Shown: piece after piece, positions 1 through 6,547 of the stretch
Layout of the letters: every line of letters starts with the position of its first letter
Position numbering within the stretch: position 1 is the first letter of the stretch
From: an uncultured Porphyromonadaceae bacterium
GTDB taxonomy: Bacteria > Bacteroidota > Bacteroidia > Bacteroidales > Muribaculaceae
Reading direction: 5' to 3'
Assembly (NCBI GenBank): GCA_947174735.1
Contig: CAMWKC010000104.1
Span: 1-7,409 of the forward strand
Length of the DNA stretch: 7,409 bases
Translations under genes and position numbers: made by a program
Notes under the pieces: generated by a model
Databases searched by the model: none
What the model was told of the DNA's origin: nothing
What the model saw: the letters and a program-made list of their open reading frames with translations, nothing else

Positions 1-91
1 CGGTGATAAGAAGCAGATGAAAGTCGAAGCCCATGTATTGCCAGCCGACTTGCATGCCGCCAATGCTACCGGCTATACCCCGGCAGAATAA
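1..91 (+). CDS. ftsW: C-terminal tail of an upstream gene, probably FtsW (partial, 5' end outside window)
   Basis: An open frame enters from the left edge (first full codon at base 2) and ends at TAA 89-91, giving 29 residues that end in GYTPAE. The fragment is hydrophilic, has no membrane segment or recognisable motif, and would suit a cytoplasmic tail. I name it ftsW only because that gene, the SEDS-family septal glycosyltransferase that polymerises lipid II, normally lies directly before murG in dcw clusters, including those of Bacteroidota. Two more in-frame TAA codons follow immediately (92-97). The 21-bp distance to murG suggests a shared transcript. The protein could instead be another dcw member such as MurD; the residues themselves do not decide. 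Confidence 0.55.
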   Translation, partial: GDKKQMKVEAHVLPADLHAANATGYTPAE

Positions 92-112
92 TAATAAGCA
101 ACCCACAAATAT

Positions 113-1252
113 ATGACACAGTCAACCACCCGTAAACCGGGACGCCTGCGCGTGCTGATAAGCGGAGGCGGTACGGGAGGACATATCTTCCCAGCGCTCT
201 CGATAGACAATATACTCAAAGAACGTTATGGCGCCGAGATACTCTTTGTAGGAGCCGAAGACCGTATGGAAATGGAACGCGTTCCTGCGGCGGGATATGA
301 GATAATAGGTCTTCCCGTAGCCGGGTTTGACCGCAAACACCTGTGGCGCAATATCAGTGTAGTAATGAAACTATGTCGTAGCATACTCAGAGCACGTCGC
401 ATAGTGCGTGATTTTAAACCTGATATTGCGATAGGGGTTGGCGGTTATGCTTCCGGACCGACTCTGAAGGCTGCTCAGCGTGCCGGTGTTCCGACACTTC
501 TGCAGGAGCAGAATTCTTATCCCGGAGTCACCAACAAACTGCTCGGCAAAAAGGCTGAGGCAATCTGTATGGCTTACGAAGGAGGTGAACGCTTTTTTCC
601 AGCCGATAAAATAATTATCACCGGTAATCCGGTACGTAAAGATTTGCTGAAATGCCACCTGACTCCCGGTGAGGCTCGACTTTCGTTCGGACTTGACCCA
701 GATCGTCCAACCGTACTCGTCACGGGCGGTAGTCTGGGTGCCCTGACGCTCAATGAGACCATGGAAAAACACATAACCACTCTCATAGCTCACGGTTTAC
801 AGGTGATATGGCAGACCGGAAAAAATTTCGGTAACCGCGGACTAAAAGCAGCAAAAGGTCTCAAAGGTGTAGTGGTGACTGAGTTTCTTAATGATATGGC
901 CTCGGCTTACGCCGCAGCGACATTGGTAGTTTCGCGTGCCGGAGCCGGTGCAATAAGCGAGCTCGAACTACTTGGCAAACCAGTTGTACTGGTTCCTTCA
1001 CCTAATGTAGCTGAGGACCATCAGACCAAGAACGCACGTGCCCTTTCCGACAAGGGAGCTGCTATTCTGGTAACCGATGATGAGTGTCGGCACATACTGC
1101 CCGGAGTATTGGTATCATTAGCTCGTGATAAGCAACGTCTTGAATCTATGTCAAAAGCAATCTCGGCTATGGCTCACCATGACAGTGATAAACTCATAGC
1201 CAACGAGGTGAAACGTATCGTGACATCTCACAATTCTGATATAAAGCTATGA
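113..1252 (+). CDS. murG: MurG, UDP-GlcNAc:undecaprenyl-PP-MurNAc-pentapeptide GlcNAc transferase
   Basis: MurG transfers GlcNAc from UDP-GlcNAc to lipid I, making lipid II on the cytoplasmic face of the inner membrane (GT28 family, two Rossmann-like domains). At 379 aa it has close to the usual length. Visible motifs are the N-terminal glycine loop SGGGTGGHIFPALS (residues 17-30), GVGGYAS (108-114), QEQNSYPGVTNK (131-142, the HEQN acceptor-side motif with Gln for His), GNPVR (171-175), the second glycine loop TGGSLGA (204-210), SRAGAGAISEL (274-284), and PSPNVAEDHQTKNA (296-309), which belongs to the nucleotide-sugar pocket. The start at 113 is the first ATG after in-frame stops at 89-97. 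It lies behind A/T-rich sequence with no Shine-Dalgarno, and a short polar leader of about 10 residues precedes the Rossmann strand. The stop overlaps the murC start (ATGA at 1249-1252), suggesting translational coupling. Confidence 0.98.
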   Translation: MTQSTTRKPGRLRVLISGGGTGGHIFPALSIDNILKERYGAEILFVGAEDRMEMERVPAAGYEIIGLPVAGFDRKHLWRNISVVMKLCRSILRARRIVRDFKPDIAIGVGGYASGPTLKAAQRAGVPTLLQEQNSYPGVTNKLLGKKAEAICMAYEGGERFFPADKIIITGNPVRKDLLKCHLTPGEARLSFGLDPDRPTVLVTGGSLGALTLNETMEKHITTLIAHGLQVIWQTGKNFGNRGLKAAKGLKGVVVTEFLNDMASAYAAATLVVSRAGAGAISELELLGKPVVLVPSPNVAEDHQTKNARALSDKGAAILVTDDECRHILPGVLVSLARDKQRLESMSKAISAMAHHDSDKLIANEVKRIVTSHNSDIKL

Positions 1253-2658
1253 TATATAATACAGACAGTGTACCTACTGCCCTTTATTTCGTAGGTGCCG
1301 GCGGTATAGGTATGGCCAATCTGGTGCGCTATTATTTAGCTAAGGGTGCCAGGGTAGCCGGTTATGACCGTGCGGATACACCTCTGACCCGCGCACTCTG
1401 CGAGGAAGGAGCTCTGATAAGCCATACCGACTCACCGGAGGCTTTACCAGAAGGTTTCGATAATCCGGAAAAAACTCTGGTGGTTTATACTCCGGCTGTT
1501 CCGGATGACAGTCCGTTGCTGTGTCATTTCAAAACCAACGGCTTTGAGATGATAAAACGTGCTGCTCTGTTAGGCCGTATCACACGACATTCACAAGCTA
1601 TCTGTGTGGCAGGGTCACACGGTAAGACCACTACCTCATCAATGATAGCCAATATACTGCGTAATACACCGCAAGGTTGTAATGCCTTTCTCGGTGGTAT
1701 ACTGCGCAATACCGGCAGTAATCTCGTACTTGGCAAGCCCGACAGCTGGGCAGTCATCGAAGCGGATGAGTATGACCGGTCATTTCACCACCTCACTCCC
1801 ACGATAGCCATCATCACCTCTACAGATCCTGACCATCTTGATATCTATGGAGATGAAAAAGGCTATCTTGAAGGTTTTGCACACTTTACTGAACTAATAC
1901 GTCCTGGAGGACTTCTCCTGCTGCATACCGGACTAAAACTAAAGCCGAGACTAACAGCCGGAGTAAAATTACAGACTTACTCAGCTACTGACCCGAAAGC
2001 TGACTGGCATGCCACTGATATAAATTATGCACCAGGTTCGCTTACCTTCACACTTGAAGGTCCCGGAGGTCTGCGCATCGAAGGCCTTAGCCCCGGTGTG
2101 CCGGTAGCTATAAATATCGACAATGCCGTTGCAGCCGCAGCTGCCGCACTAACAGCAGGGGCTACAGTCAGTGACGTACGCAACGGACTGGCAACATTCA
2201 AGGGTGCCAAACGTAGGTTTGAGGTATGGCTTAACGGTATTGACAACGCAGACGGGCATGTTCTCATTGACGATTATGCCCACAGTCCCGGTGAAGTTGA
2301 AGCTTCAATCAAATCAGTCCGCAAATTATATCCCGGGCGACGACTCAGTGTGATTTTTCAGCCACACCTCTACACACGTACCCGTGACTTTGCGGATGGA
2401 TTTGCAAAAGCACTCTCTTCAGCTGATGAAGTGATACTTACCGAAATCTATCCGGCACGTGAAAAACCTATACCCAGAGTAGACTCAGGTATGATTCTGA
2501 AACAGGTTAAAAATGCAGATTCATCTTTTTGTAAGCGCAATGATTTGCTTGATAAAGTAAAAAATACTAACTTTGAAATCCTAATGACGTTGGGTGCTGC
2601 GGATCTGGACGTTCTGCTACCCGATATCAAGCGGATTCTTGAGGCAACGACAGTATAA
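1249..2658 (+). CDS. murC: MurC, UDP-N-acetylmuramate--L-alanine ligase
   Basis: MurC is the cytoplasmic ATP-dependent ligase that adds L-Ala to UDP-MurNAc, the first step of stem-peptide synthesis. The 469-aa product has the three Mur-ligase domains: an N-terminal UDP-binding Rossmann part with GAGGIGM (16-22), a central ATPase with the P-loop AGSHGKTTTSSM (121-132, Lys126), EADEYDRSF (171-179) and DPDHLDIYG (193-201, His196), and a C-terminal domain with FKGAKRRFE (317-325), DDYAHSPGE (341-349), QPHLYTRTRDF (371-381) and TEIYPAREKPI (398-408). The paired Asn residues of the central domain are present as NIDN (289-292). Two usually strong C-terminal motifs are altered: DDYAHHP is DDYAHSP, and GAGDID is GAADLD (449-454). 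The gene starts inside the last codons of murG and ends 4 bp before ftsQ. No ddl lies downstream, unlike in E. coli. Confidence 0.97.
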   Translation: MIYNTDSVPTALYFVGAGGIGMANLVRYYLAKGARVAGYDRADTPLTRALCEEGALISHTDSPEALPEGFDNPEKTLVVYTPAVPDDSPLLCHFKTNGFEMIKRAALLGRITRHSQAICVAGSHGKTTTSSMIANILRNTPQGCNAFLGGILRNTGSNLVLGKPDSWAVIEADEYDRSFHHLTPTIAIITSTDPDHLDIYGDEKGYLEGFAHFTELIRPGGLLLLHTGLKLKPRLTAGVKLQTYSATDPKADWHATDINYAPGSLTFTLEGPGGLRIEGLSPGVPVAINIDNAVAAAAAALTAGATVSDVRNGLATFKGAKRRFEVWLNGIDNADGHVLIDDYAHSPGEVEASIKSVRKLYPGRRLSVIFQPHLYTRTRDFADGFAKALSSADEVILTEIYPAREKPIPRVDSGMILKQVKNADSSFCKRNDLLDKVKNTNFEILMTLGAADLDVLLPDIKRILEATTV

Positions 2659-2662
2659 GTAT

Positions 2663-3634
2663 ATGCGCAAGACACTTCTCAAATGGCTGATACTCACTCT
2701 GCTGCTAATATACGCAGGGTGGGTTGCGGTGTGGGCCGGCGATGAAGCCGAGCGTCACACCTGTGCCGGTATCGAGGTACGTGTCGAAAGCGACCTTCTC
2801 TCCGACTCGACTACTCAGGCCGGTGTGTTGGCACATCTCGCAGCATACGAAGGAAAAATTAAAGGTATATCCACGAACCGTATCAACACACAGGCTATCG
2901 AAGATTATCTTAGCCGTCTGAGCAACTTTGAGACCGTCGAATGTGTAATAACATCAGACCACTATCTTCGTATCGATATCGTGCCTATGCGTCCCGAAGT
3001 ACGTATATTCGATTCGAAAGGTAGTTACTACATTAACCGTACCGGCAAACGTATCGACTCAAACGCTCACTTCTTTGTCGATGTACCGGTAGTGAAGGGA
3101 GACTTTACAGAGAACTTTCCTGCCACAACCGTGCTACCACTGACACGGTTCATAGCCTCTGATCCCTTTATGAGTCAACTGGTGGCTATGATCGAGGCTA
3201 AAGACGCTGATAACCTGCTGCTGGTACCACGCATACACGGCCATCTCATCAACTTCGGCGACACTACAAGGCTGTCCGAGAAGCGAGATGCACTTAAAGC
3301 CATGTACCGTAAGGTACTCCCGTATAAGGGATGGGAAACATACGATACTATTTCTGTACGTTTCCGCGGTCAGGTAGTAGCCACGCGGCGTGATAAGAAA
3401 CCGTTGATACATAGTGCCACTTATATTGAAGAGTACGACCCCGAGGAGGCAACCTTACCTACTGGTGACGACGATACTCCCTCAGCATCAGGTACCGCTA
3501 CAACCTCAACAGGTACCTCAAAGCCGAAGGCCGAGTCAACTGCGGCGCAGGTTAAAGTTACTAACCGGACGTCTGTACCTGCCAGTAACCCTGATACATC
3601 TACACCAACCACTACCCAAAGCAGCGCCACATGA
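2663..3634 (+). CDS. ftsQ: FtsQ/DivIB-like cell division protein with Ser/Thr-rich C-terminal tail
   Basis: FtsQ is a bitopic inner-membrane division protein whose periplasmic part links cytoplasmic Z-ring proteins to FtsB/FtsL and the septal synthase. From ATG 2663 the product is 323 aa. It has a short basic N-terminus (MRK), one membrane segment at about residues 4-25 (KTLLKWLILTLLLIYAGWVA), a POTRA-like region at about 33-110, a beta-rich domain to about 255, and an acidic then Ser/Thr/Pro-rich tail (258-323). The sequence is weakly conserved, as is normal for FtsQ, so the call rests mainly on topology and on position between murC and ftsA. The frame is open back to an ATG at 2594, but that start would place a polar stretch before the membrane segment and overlap murC by 65 bp; 2663 leaves a 4-bp gap and a proper signal anchor. 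The stop overlaps ftsA (ATGA). Confidence 0.88.
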   Translation: MRKTLLKWLILTLLLIYAGWVAVWAGDEAERHTCAGIEVRVESDLLSDSTTQAGVLAHLAAYEGKIKGISTNRINTQAIEDYLSRLSNFETVECVITSDHYLRIDIVPMRPEVRIFDSKGSYYINRTGKRIDSNAHFFVDVPVVKGDFTENFPATTVLPLTRFIASDPFMSQLVAMIEAKDADNLLLVPRIHGHLINFGDTTRLSEKRDALKAMYRKVLPYKGWETYDTISVRFRGQVVATRRDKKPLIHSATYIEEYDPEEATLPTGDDDTPSASGTATTSTGTSKPKAESTAAQVKVTNRTSVPASNPDTSTPTTTQSSAT

Positions 3635-5010
3635 ACAATGACCGTTACATAGCTGCTATCGAAATAAGCAGCTCTAAAATAATAGGCGCCATCGGCAAAA
3701 CCAGTGGCCGTGGAGACCTTGATATCATAGCTCTTGAACAAGAGAAATGTGTCGAGAGTGTCCGCTACGGCAACATACAGAACCTTGAAGAGACCTCTAC
3801 GCGCATAGCACGTATTATAAATAAGCTGGAACGTAAGGCCGGAGTAGCCCCGCGAGTAGTGGGACGACTGTTTGTAGGTCTGTCGGGACGGTCGATACGA
3901 AGCATATCTTCCGAGGCAAGCCTTACCCTGCAGGAGGATACTGAAATTACTCAGGATATAATAATGCGCCTTCGTGACGAAGCTCTAAAAAAAGCTATCG
4001 ATTCGTCATTGGAGGTAGTTGACGCTGTACCCGGTATATTTACTGTCGGAAAGACCGAAACCCGTAATCCTATCGGTCAGATCGGCAACCGTATTAAAGG
4101 TTCATTTGATCTTATAGTCTGCCGTCCGGAAATCAAACGTAATCTCTCGCGTACTATAACCGAAAAAGCCGGTATAAAAATTGAACGTTTCGTGGTAACG
4201 GCTCTGGCGACTGCCCATCTCATACTCAAGCCCGAGGAGAAACGCCTTGGTTGTATGTTGGTGGATATGGGGGCAGAGACAACTACCGTCAGTATATATA
4301 AGAACGGTGGTCTGCAATACTTCGCTACTATACCCTTAGGGGGGCGTAACATCACACGCGACCTCACAACACTCAATTTGCTTGAAGAGCGTGCCGAAGA
4401 GATAAAAACTCTTTCAGGTAATGCAATAGCCATCTCTCAGAGTGCGGTTCATAATCTTAACGGACTGAAAGTACAGGATGTCAACAATCTTGTTGTAGCC
4501 CGTGCCGAAGAGATTGTAGCCAACGTTGTCGAACAGATGGTCTATGCCAGCCTGAAAGATTCCGATCTTTCAGGCGGTATGAAAGTCATAGGCGGAGGCT
4601 GTAAGTTAGCACGCATGACTGAATTGTTAGCTCAGCAAAGCAATCTCCATGTCTCTATAGGAAAATTGCCGGAAGGTATCATCTACATCGAAGATTCGGA
4701 AAATAATCCTGGTATCGAGAGCCTCGAAGTGATAAGCATAGCTTACGCTGCTGCTACTCTTTCACAGACCGACTGTCTTGAAGAACGTAGAGAATCCCAA
4801 CCTACGGGTCAACCACAACAGCCCCAGCAATCTCAGCAGCCCCAGCAGCCGTTGCAGGGACAGCCCGTACAGACTCGCGCAGCTGTCGAAAGAGAAGAAC
4901 CGACAGTCCGTGTTAAGCCTCACAAACGGAGTCTGTTTGAAGGCTTTAAACGACGTATCACAAATCTGTTTTCTCCACCTGAAGACGATGAGTCAGATCT
5001 GCTCGACTAA
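3631..5010 (+). CDS. ftsA: FtsA, actin-like Z-ring membrane tether
   Basis: FtsA is an actin-fold ATPase that polymerises at midcell, binds the FtsZ C-terminus and anchors the ring to the inner membrane. In the 459-aa product I see a first phosphate-loop region IAAIEISSSKIIG (7-19), the FtsA-specific 1C (SHS2) domain at about 85-165, the second phosphate loop GCMLVDMGAETTTVSIY (207-223), and the adenosine motif GGMKVIGGGCKLARM (315-329). A Gln/Pro-rich linker follows (about 390-413). Then comes a basic amphipathic helix, KRSLFEGFKRRITNLF (432-447), which fits the membrane-targeting sequence, and a short acidic end EDDESDLLD. In the first phosphate loop the usual Asp is Glu11 and the usual Gly is Ser13. 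The start overlaps the ftsQ stop (ATGA, 3631-3634), so translation is probably coupled. Confidence 0.97.
   Translation: MNNDRYIAAIEISSSKIIGAIGKTSGRGDLDIIALEQEKCVESVRYGNIQNLEETSTRIARIINKLERKAGVAPRVVGRLFVGLSGRSIRSISSEASLTLQEDTEITQDIIMRLRDEALKKAIDSSLEVVDAVPGIFTVGKTETRNPIGQIGNRIKGSFDLIVCRPEIKRNLSRTITEKAGIKIERFVVTALATAHLILKPEEKRLGCMLVDMGAETTTVSIYKNGGLQYFATIPLGGRNITRDLTTLNLLEERAEEIKTLSGNAIAISQSAVHNLNGLKVQDVNNLVVARAEEIVANVVEQMVYASLKDSDLSGGMKVIGGGCKLARMTELLAQQSNLHVSIGKLPEGIIYIEDSENNPGIESLEVISIAYAAATLSQTDCLEERRESQPTGQPQQPQQSQQPQQPLQGQPVQTRAAVEREEPTVRVKPHKRSLFEGFKRRITNLFSPPEDDESDLLD
4810..4872 (+). repeat. Gln/Pro low-complexity repeat within ftsA
   Basis: This in-frame stretch of CAG/CAA and CCN codons encodes the linker between the FtsA actin fold and its membrane helix (residues 394-414). 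It contains an 11-base direct repeat, CAGCCCCAGCA, at 4819-4829 and again at 4837-4847. The period is 18 bp, or six codons, so a gain or loss of one unit would keep the frame. Such tracts are prone to slippage; the functional effect here would be a change in linker length. Confidence 0.7.
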
Positions 5011-5046
5011 AACCATGATGCTCGTGCTTCCTCTTATCCCCAACAT

Positions 5047-5081
5047 CTCGCCTCGGACGCCACACAACGGCGCACTGCGAG
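5047..5081 (+). promoter_or_regulatory. Possible RNA hairpin in the ftsA-ftsZ spacer
   Basis: Outer arms CTCGC (5047-5051) and GCGAG (5077-5081) pair perfectly. Inner arms CGCC (5058-5061) and GGCG (5069-5072) also pair, around a 7-base loop. An unpaired internal loop of 6 and 4 bases separates the two stems. The structure ends 15 bases before the ftsZ ATG and is followed by an A/T-rich stretch that would leave the start open. No T-run follows, so it does not look like an intrinsic terminator. A role in setting FtsZ output is inference, and arms this short can arise by chance. Confidence 0.25.
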
Positions 5082-5096
5082 TAATAACTTCTTAAT

Positions 5097-6482
5097 ATGG
5101 ATGAAACCCTCGAAAACATAGGCGATCCCACAGCATTCATCAACGACGCGGACCCGGCCATCATCAAAGTGATAGGTGTAGGGGGCGGCGGCGGTAATGC
5201 CGTCAACTATATGTTCAGGCAGAACATTCCCAACGTCAACTTTGTAGTGGTCAACACTGACAAACAGGCGCTGGAAATGTCTGACGTGCCTCAGCGTATG
5301 ATGATCGGATATGAAGTGACACGTGGTCTCGGTGCCGGCAACAAACCTGCGGTAGGTCGCCAATGTGCCGAAGCCTCCGAAGGGGAACTACGCACTCTCT
5401 TTACAGCTCCTACAGAAATGGTTTTCATCACCGCCGGTATGGGTGGAGGTACCGGTACCGGAGCTGCCCCGGTTATAGCCCGCCTGGCTAAAGATTCGGG
5501 TATGTTGACTATAGGTATTGTCACCGTTCCTTTCCAGTTCGAGGGTAAACAAAAAATCATCAAAGCGCTTGACGGTGCTGCAGAGATGAGAAAACATGTC
5601 GATGCCCTGCTGGTAATCAACAATGAGAATCTTATTGAATTATACCCTGATCTTAACTTTTTCAATGCCTTCGAAAAGGCTGATGACACTTTGGCCAACG
5701 CAGCACGTTCGATATCGGAGATCATATCTGAGCGCTGTTACATCAACGTAGACTTTGAAGATGTTAAGACAACACTCAAAGATAGCGGCACGGCCATCAT
5801 CTCGACAGCCTACGGAAGTGGCGAGCATCGTATCTCAGAGGCTATTAACAACGCCTTACACTCACCTTTGCTTAAAGCCCACGACATCAATACATCACAA
5901 CGTCTGCTTCTTAAATTCACATGTTCGCGAAGTTGTGCCCACCCGGTACGTGCCGAGGAAATCAACGAAATTACCCACTTTACCTCTAAGCTGCCGTCAA
6001 GCATAGACGTCAAATGGGGTATCGCAGACGATCCTGCCGTAGGTGAAGATGTCAAGATTACCGTACTGGCCTCTGGCTTCGATGTTACTTTGCGGGATAA
6101 TGACAACGAAGACGGCAAACAAGGTAAAGGTCAGAATAACGGTACAAAGATAGTCATGACTGCTGACGACGGACCTGTAACCGAATCCAAACCACAAATG
6201 GAAGACGCCGATGCCCGTATAGCCGAAGTCTACGGTCAGTCCAAGATAGTGCGTCAGCGACAGAACACGGCACGTCTCAAATATGCTGTGCTTAAACCCG
6301 GCCAGTTTGACGACCACGATGTCATCACCCGTATCGAAATGACTCCGGCCTTCAACCGTCCGCCAAGCTTCAACGCCTCACTCGAACGACTTAACAAAGA
6401 ACCCGACCCCCAGCCCACACGTGACCAGGACGGAAGCGGCGGCCAGTCTATAACATTCGACTTCGGTGATGTTGATGATTGA
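5097..6482 (+). CDS. ftsZ: FtsZ, tubulin-like GTPase of the division ring
   Basis: FtsZ polymerises with GTP into the midcell ring that recruits the divisome. The 461-aa product shows the N-terminal loop GVGGGGGNAVNYM (27-39), VVNTDKQAL (51-59), the tubulin signature GGGTGTG (116-122), NAARSISEII (201-210), and the T7 synergy loop NVDFED (217-222) with both acidic residues needed for GTP hydrolysis across the polymer interface. NNALHSPLL (251-259) and the C-terminal GTPase-activating domain to about residue 332 follow. A polar, probably disordered linker comes next, ending in an acidic peptide TFDFGDVDD. TPAFNRPPSF (416-425) may be a second short conserved element. In-frame TAA codons at 5082-5087 leave 5097 as the first available start. 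The upstream bases are A/T-rich without a Shine-Dalgarno. The 86-bp spacer after ftsA is one of the two widest gaps in the visible cluster. Confidence 0.98.
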   Translation: MDETLENIGDPTAFINDADPAIIKVIGVGGGGGNAVNYMFRQNIPNVNFVVVNTDKQALEMSDVPQRMMIGYEVTRGLGAGNKPAVGRQCAEASEGELRTLFTAPTEMVFITAGMGGGTGTGAAPVIARLAKDSGMLTIGIVTVPFQFEGKQKIIKALDGAAEMRKHVDALLVINNENLIELYPDLNFFNAFEKADDTLANAARSISEIISERCYINVDFEDVKTTLKDSGTAIISTAYGSGEHRISEAINNALHSPLLKAHDINTSQRLLLKFTCSRSCAHPVRAEEINEITHFTSKLPSSIDVKWGIADDPAVGEDVKITVLASGFDVTLRDNDNEDGKQGKGQNNGTKIVMTADDGPVTESKPQMEDADARIAEVYGQSKIVRQRQNTARLKYAVLKPGQFDDHDVITRIEMTPAFNRPPSFNASLERLNKEPDPQPTRDQDGSGGQSITFDFGDVDD

Positions 6483-6547
6483 TAAGCCGTACACATAATA
6501 AAGCTGATTCATATACAAAATCACTACATATCAACTACACAGCAAAG

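Noticed and set aside
371..793. Minus-strand open frame of 140 codons inside murG
   Set aside because: It is fully antisense to conserved murG motifs, has no recognisable domain, and is one of several such mirror frames over the real genes.
2594..2662. Upstream ATG extension of ftsQ by 23 codons
   Set aside because: It overlaps murC, adds a polar segment before the signal anchor, and is not needed, since ATG 2663 gives a typical FtsQ N-terminus with a 4-bp gap after murC.
5448..5459. Perfect 12-bp palindrome GGTACCGGTACC
   Set aside because: It encodes the Gly-Thr-Gly-Thr of the FtsZ tubulin signature, and the symmetry follows from repeated Gly/Thr codons rather than an operator.
5291..5725. 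Minus-strand open frame of 144 codons inside ftsZ
   Set aside because: It is antisense to the GTPase domain, and its composition follows the codon pattern of ftsZ; no independent support.
6483..6547. Terminator or Bacteroidetes-type promoter (TTTG / TAnnTTTG) in the spacer after ftsZ
   Set aside because: I found no strong hairpin with a T-run and no pair of boxes at proper spacing; the stretch is only A/T-rich.
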